A stretch of DNA of 64,000 bases from Hydnum rufescens UP504 (taxonomy: Eukaryota; Basidiomycota; Agaricomycetes; Cantharellales; Hydnaceae), in the NCBI GenBank assembly GCA_014904985.1, contig MU128966.1, positions 161,094 to 225,093 of the forward strand. Reading direction: 5' to 3'. Shown piece after piece: positions 58,798 to 64,000 of the stretch (position 1 is its first letter; the number at the start of each line of letters is the position of its first letter). Under the pieces are notes generated by a model, which had not been told where the DNA came from, did no database searches, and worked only from the letters and a program-made list of their open reading frames with translations. Position numbers and translations under genes: made by a program.

Positions 58798-59103
58798 GAC
58801 TGTTATGGTCTAGTGGTTTGACCCTCTAAATCTTTGTTTTCGAAGACTCGGGGGTTCGAATCCCTTGAGTGACTTTTAAGATTATTTCGCCCCGGGCGGT
58901 CTTAACTGATTGTGATGTGCTCTCCTGCTGGTGGTCATTGGCCTCAGAGAGCTTGCGTGTACACACAGTCGGTGGGCCACCTAGGGTTAGGTGGTCTGTC
59001 CAAGTCTAGCGTCCTGTTAGCCCTGAGGGTGGTTAATAAACTATGATGTGTTCTCCCGCTGGTGGTCATTGGCCTCAGAGAGCTTGCGTATACACACAGT
59101 TTG
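58798..59103 (+). mobile_element. tRNA-derived SINE-like sequence
   Basis: An A-box-like TGGTCTAGTGG (58806-58816) and a perfect B box GGTTCGAATCC (58853-58863) are spaced as in a tRNA gene, with a possible D stem GGTC/GACC. The acceptor and anticodon stems do not pair well, so it is not a working tRNA. Downstream, a block of about 58 bp (GCTGGTGGTCATTGGCCTCA...GTACACACAGT) occurs twice, 131 bp apart (58912 and 59043), as in a SINE body with a tandem tail. Confidence 0.55.
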
Positions 59104-59554
59104 GAAACCCCTGATGACCAACTGCGCCTGTAAGCGATCAGCCCTATTTCCCCATCCTGCTCAACTTGAATGTATACATTTTACCATCGGGAATGGTGCC
59201 CCCCATTCCCCAAGCCGCCTCGCCGCCTTGCTTCTATCGCCGGCCAGCCGCGGCCAATGGGCCTGCAGGCCATTTCTCTCAAGTGGGGGCATTCCCAGCT
59301 TAACTTCTGAGTGCGCAAAGATGCCATTGAAAAAATACACTTCTAACACCAGGGGGTAAATCATGGGGGGGGGCGAATGGAAAATGGCGCCAGGGCGAAT
59401 CCCAGGGGGGTGAATCCCAAGGGGGGGGCGGGTAAACCATGGGGAAGTGTAAATGGCCGAGCGTAGCGGCTGGGGCGGCTAACGGGGCGCTGAACAGCAG
59501 GGGGAAGGGAACATTTGGGGGGCCAGACAATCTGGGGCACTTACTCCAACTTCC
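59104..59554. other. Gene-free, G-run-rich stretch
   Basis: No gene. At 59360-59440 there are several runs of 6-10 G separated by GCGAATCCCA-like spacers, which could form G-quadruplexes on the plus strand. Confidence 0.55.
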
Positions 59555-61970
59555 TTAAACTATCCAGCGAAGTGCCCCAACCTCGAACCGCTGCGCCCTC
59601 CCGACCGCCATCTTGAAACTTTTAGGGAACATGGCGGCGTCCTTTCGTGCTTGAGCCTGCATTCTCGACTTCTGGTACACGCCGAGCCCGATCACTGGCT
59701 CCTCGTGGGTGAATGTACTCGGCCCGACCGTTCCCCCATGCAGGAACTTCTTGCCTTTCCAAATATGCGCCGTGTGCGCATAGTTCAGCGCGATCACACC
59801 TCGCCCATTATCCAGCGCGGAAAAGCAGAAATTATACGCCATCGGGCACCTATCCCCCTCGGAGAGCGTCATCCCCATCGTCCATTCTGGATCCGTGTAT
59901 GGCTCGATGTGCTGCGCCGCCAGGAAGTTGGATCCTGCAGCTCCGCTCGCCGCGAATCCCCGTGCGCCAGATGGGGGGACCGAACTGCGGTAGGAAGATT
60001 CCAAGTAATCTTCTTCTATCAGCTTGGGGAATACCACATTCACCACCTCCGTCAGGTGGTCGATCGTATTCTCATCCCAAGTTGAGATTTTCGCCCTCGT
60101 ATCCTCGGAAACGCCCTCTTGGAAGTTCCTAAGATATGGCCTGCGCGCACGTCTTCCCCATAAGTATCCGCCCATGCCGCTGCGAGAAACACTAACCCTA
60201 TGTGCCCCCGCTGGTCTGCCCGCGCCCCTATCGAAGAGCCCTTTCCTCGATGTGGCCGGTCACCTCCACGAACAAACGGTTTGTGCTTCTGGGAGGATGA
60301 TGAAAGCTCCTTTTTAATTTTCGTCACGTCCCACGCGTTATTCAACCCGTGCCCATAAAAAATGCTCGCCGTAACAAAGCATTCCATCCGGTGCAAATCC
60401 CCCAAGGGATCAGTTTTTCCTCCTCCGCCGTCAAAAATGCCCGCCGCGGCGCCCCTAGGCTTTTTTTCCAAAGTTGCAAAATTCCCGCCGGCATCTCATC
60501 CACCAGCTGAAAAACGAGGACCACTTGAGCCGCGTATGGCCTTCTCTCTCCCCGCCCAAGGAGGGGGTTCGCTGTGCTTGAGCTGCCGTTCGCATCATCC
60601 CGGAAAATTGGAGAGATGTACGTCGGATTTTCGACGAAGAAGCTATTCCTCCTAATTTCATCCTTCACCCCTTTCGGAAATTTCCCATCTAGAGGTAGAT
60701 AATATCATGTCTGTCCTCAAACCTCACATTCATCCATGAAAAGGTACGAACCGGGCGTCGTTATAGCGTACTTTCCCGCCTGAGCATGCTCCGACAAGTT
60801 CTTCGGCCCGTTCTGGGGGCGAACGAACAGAACTGAAACCAACTCTTTCGCCCTATGCGCCGCAGTCCTTGTTTCCTTGAGCGAAGCCGTCCGGCTTCCG
60901 TATATGCCCTTGATAACAGGGGGCAAGGCTTGTACCAAGAAGCCCCTAATATTCGAAATTCGCCTCCCATGCGATGGGCCCAGTACGCATGTGAGATAGA
61001 CCCGGAGTAAATGCACTGCATTCCCCTGCGCTGTTACGGCAGCTTCCCCGCCCTTCTCAATTTCTGCGCCGATGTGCTGATCAAATCCACCCTCTTAATT
61101 TCCTTCTGCCAAAATCGAATACTCACAAATACTCACATTTAGGATCAGCTGCCCTGCTAGATAGCGCCCGACCGTTAGATCGGTCGACAACAAATCTGCC
61201 ACCGCCGCATAATCTGCCACCGCCACATTCGACGCATCCCCATTGTGCAACGCCACGATCGAGTTCGCATACGACGCGAACTGCTTTTTCAGGATTGTCC
61301 CCAGGGTGCCAAAGTCGCCCCCCAATGAAGAGCGGCATCCGCTACGAACCCTTCCTTCCACGCCTCTTGTAGCTCTGCCAATTAATATTCCCGTCAGAAC
61401 ATCTCACGGAAAAAAGAAGCCACCCATACTATCCGCGAGTTGGTGCAAGATCATTTTCTCCCCGTCCTCCATCCCCCCACCTTCATCCTCCGATAGCTCC
61501 ACATCGGTCGATGAGCCAAACACCTCGATCCAGTTTTTATCATTCGCGGCGACCCGCCTCCTATGTTCCGCCAGCACATCCTCGGCTAGCAATGTGCCCA
61601 ATCCCGTGTCTTCCACATCTGAAAGTTCCGGGTCGCTGCGGCCACCGAATGCGCTGATCCACCTCTTGTCCCCCGCATCCACCTGAATCTCATGCGCACG
61701 CGCCCAGTCTTCAATTCCCCCGCTCGTGCTTTCATCACAGTTTCCCGCGCGAATTCCGCCAGGTCGAATCTTGTCTTCCACCCTCGTTTCGGGTACCGCC
61801 ACGGCCTTCGCCCTGTGTTCAGGTGGTGCCTCTGCCGCCCGCCGGACAGCATCCAAATACTCGCGCTGCCATGTCGAACGCCGTGAAAGTAAATCGTCCA
61901 CGGTCTGTCGAATACGGAGGAGGCCATACTGCGATGGGAATCCCTCACTCGAGATCGTGTCCATGCCCAT
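59555..61970 (-). CDS. Possible dioxygenase-like gene, frame-disturbed
   Basis: Successive minus-strand open pieces lie at 61970-61404, 61361-61095, 61016-60717, 60668-60342, 60471-60052 and 60175-59555. They are GC-rich and look coding, probably joined by short introns. The 5' part has two similar units (DKRWISAFGGRSDPELSDVED and DKNWIEVFGSSTDVELSEDE, about 68 residues apart). The last exon has NFLAAQHIEPYTDPEW, PMAYNFCFSALDNGRG and IWKGKKFLHGG, an H.E...H order that weakly resembles 2-oxoglutarate dioxygenase folds. At 60340-60480 two overlapping frames compete, so an indel is likely. Function not assigned. It could also be a transposon-linked gene. Confidence 0.45.
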
Positions 61971-62372
61971 GTTCGTAGATCCTTCCCTAAGTTGTACATG
62001 TCAGGAAGCCGTGTCAGCCAGGGCCTCAATTTCATCTACCTCGTTAAGAGATATATCAAGCTATTCCTCGTCGTCTAGGGAGTATGCCTAGGTGTGAGTC
62101 AGATCGGGATATGCCGCGAATTTGCCTCATGGCCACGGCGTGCCCTGACAGCTTTCATGCCCACTCGCCATCCAAAAAGTTTCCCAGCGATCCTCACACC
62201 TCTAATGCACAGATAAACGCCGAGGGAGACATTGCGCGAATACAGCATGCACTATGCTACTATCAACGCATGACGAACCTCGGCGAGTTGCATCATGTCC
62301 CACAATTATCTAAGCTGCCATTATGTAATCAAAGACCTTGTTGGCAACTCAGAGCGCGACAGAATCTAAGGA

Positions 62373-62776
62373 GCATGGCTATCCAGCCCTCTGCACGAGC
62401 ACCCCATCACCGCCTATTCAGGCTGTGTCTTCCAAGGCAAATACTGGGAAGAAGACCCATCTTGGATCTCCAGCTCAGCCCTTGGACATATCCTCCTGGC
62501 GATCTTCGGCACCCATTTCCGTTACAACCCTCCTCTAGAATCTGCCTGTCAGGTCTGTTTATGCACCCCATTCCATATTCTCAAGGATTGCGAATACCTC
62601 GAGGAACTGAGGCATCCAAAACGATTCCAACGCGCGCCGTCGACTCAAGTCGATGATCGTGGCAACTTGCTGGCCTATCAATTGGGGGGCATGTTGTCTC
62701 AATCATTCCCAGAAATCGTGAGGGTGGAAGATTCAAGTTGCCCAGGAAAACATACCTCAAGTTATCAAAATCGGTG
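62373..62776 (+). pseudogene. Retroelement or RNase H tail fragment
   Basis: A plus-strand frame reads AWLSSPLHEHPITAY, SSSALGHILLAIFGTHFRY, then CQVCLCTPFHILKDCEYLEE. A GH...C..C...H....C ending of this kind closes many fungal non-LTR retrotransposon polyproteins after the RNase H. No start and no RT are visible upstream. Short and uncertain. Confidence 0.35.
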
Positions 62777-63099
62777 ACTAATTTGGGATTCATGTAGTAT
62801 AGTTCCCTGCTGCATCTCGGCCTACTCTTTGATCGTTTTCTGCGCTGTGTACAACATGTCTGCCTTGTCAGTTGATGCAACATCATGGTAAGCACTATTG
62901 AAAATGTGTACATACATATCTGTAGGAAATACAGATACCCTTAACAAATAGATCGAGGTGGTAGTTATGGTGCATTATCTAAGCCACCATTTGCTTCCAT
63001 GCCGCATCTCAGCATAAATAGGTCTTTACTTGTTATCTGCTTACATTTCTTTCATTGTTTTCCGCGCCGCCTTTAAGATTCCCACCTTTTTGGTAGGGC
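62777..63099. other. No gene seen
   Basis: Transition from the retroelement fragment into the tandem array. No coding signal. Confidence 0.5.
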
Positions 63100-63840
63100 G
63101 AGGGGAAGGAATGTGAATTTGAGCACAATTGGCTGAGATTGGCTTGCGGTTTACTATTACGGATATCTTAATATACATCATATCTATCCATTCCACCTAT
63201 TTCCAGCACCGTCTATGACCGTCCCCACAAAATAATGCGAGGGGGAGGCATAGACGCTGCGATTGGATTTCTTACCCATTGGCCAGGATTTTCTGTTAGG
63301 ATACTATTGATGATATCTACCTTTATATAATACATAATCATATCAACAATCCACAAGGCCATCCAGGCCCATTCTCATGAGAATAGGCTGAGGGGGGGGG
63401 GAAAGGAAGGAATGTGGATTTGAGCTCAATTGGCTCAGATTGGCCACCACTTTACTATTTAGAATATGATCATTTAAATAGTCTACATCAATACCACCCA
63501 TCTTTGGCACCGTCCAGGACTGTCCTCAAAAAATAGAGCTCAAGTAGGGGGAGGGCGTGGACAGAAATGAGATTTCCAGCCAATTGGCCACGATTGGCCA
63601 TTAGTTTACTATTGGTAATATGTACATCTATTCCCTCTCTCACAATATTTCACGCTTTCTGCATCGTCCAGGACCGTCCAGAAAAATTAGGAGGGGGGAC
63701 GGAGGGGGGGGGAAAGAATGTGATTTTGAGGGTGAACGGCCACGATTGGCCAGTGGGTTACTATGGTGGATATGATGGTACAGACAGTATATATTGATCC
63801 CAGCAATCTCCAGGGCCGTCCAGAAAAAATGGGCGGCAAT
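63100..63840. repeat. Imperfect tandem array, units of about 150 bp
   Basis: About five diverged units begin near 63109, 63258, 63409, 63566 and 63717. Shared parts are a GAATGTGATTTTGAGC-like start, CAATTGGCCACGATTGGCCA, GTTTACTATT, an AT-rich stretch and CACCGTCCAGGACCGTCC followed by AAAAATT and a G run. No coding capacity. Confidence 0.75.
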
Positions 63841-64000
63841 CTCTCATGAACCTACCGCGCATATCTATATATCCTCTACAAGTAAACATCACTTTCCTAC
63901 ATACAATTAAACTGCGCTTTCTAGCCGTTGTTGGATTCGTTTTCTACCCCCACGCCCAAGCCATCTATGGTGTAGCTTTCCCTCTTCTAACACTCCCCCA

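Noticed and set aside
58798..58876. Functional tRNA gene
   Set aside because: The A and B boxes are good, but the acceptor and anticodon stems do not pair properly and no clear anticodon loop forms.

Overview
The window looks like nuclear DNA of a filamentous basidiomycete, probably an Agaricomycete. The support is: short GT-AG introns of about 45-60 nt inside every convincing gene, interstitial TTAGGG runs, two large OrsD-type zinc-finger/RecQ-like helicase genes of the kind found near fungal telomeres, DIRS-like and Copia-like retroelements, and strong CpG-directed decay of repeats. No species is claimed. Nothing here looks bacterial or viral.

Layout. (1) 1-3250: a near-perfect 3.2-kb palindrome at the window edge. 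Its right arm holds the 3' end of a helicase gene; its left arm is the mirror image. (2) 3636-8335 (-): first OrsD/RecQ-like helicase, whose coding linker appears to run through a 15-bp minisatellite. (3) 8.8-18.9 kb: accessory, repeat-rich DNA with 43-bp palindromic units, five 'splice donor plus hairpin' modules, a DIRS-like retroelement, one multi-exon orphan gene, a telomere-like run, and 70-bp and 19-bp tandem arrays. (4) 18.9-39.7 kb: about 20 kb almost free of CpG dinucleotides, made of decayed Copia elements, decayed copies of a gene that is intact at 47-50 kb, foldback and TIR elements with clear target-site duplications, a solo LTR that is still CpG-rich, and a perfect 103-nt palindrome. 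(5) 39.7-62 kb: the CpG-rich, gene-dense part. (6) 62-64 kb: a retroelement or RNase H tail fragment and a tandem array of units of about 150 bp.

The gene-dense part is the most interesting. It holds three paralogues of a small zinc-finger plus JmjC/cupin-like protein (39.7, 41.7 and 56.8 kb), of which only one keeps the HxD...H metal ligands. It holds two paralogues of a ParB/sulfiredoxin-like protein with a GQHR motif (43.6 and 47.1 kb), a second OrsD/RecQ-like helicase (50.5-56.3 kb), and a frame-disturbed gene that may encode another dioxygenase-like protein (59.6-62 kb). Decayed, intron-bearing copies of the ParB-like gene at 25.5 and 29.7 kb show that this set has duplicated locally as DNA. 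I infer, without proof, a subtelomeric, repeatedly duplicated gene cassette that combines a helicase, a ParB-like DNA-binding or CTPase-type fold and a dioxygenase-like fold.
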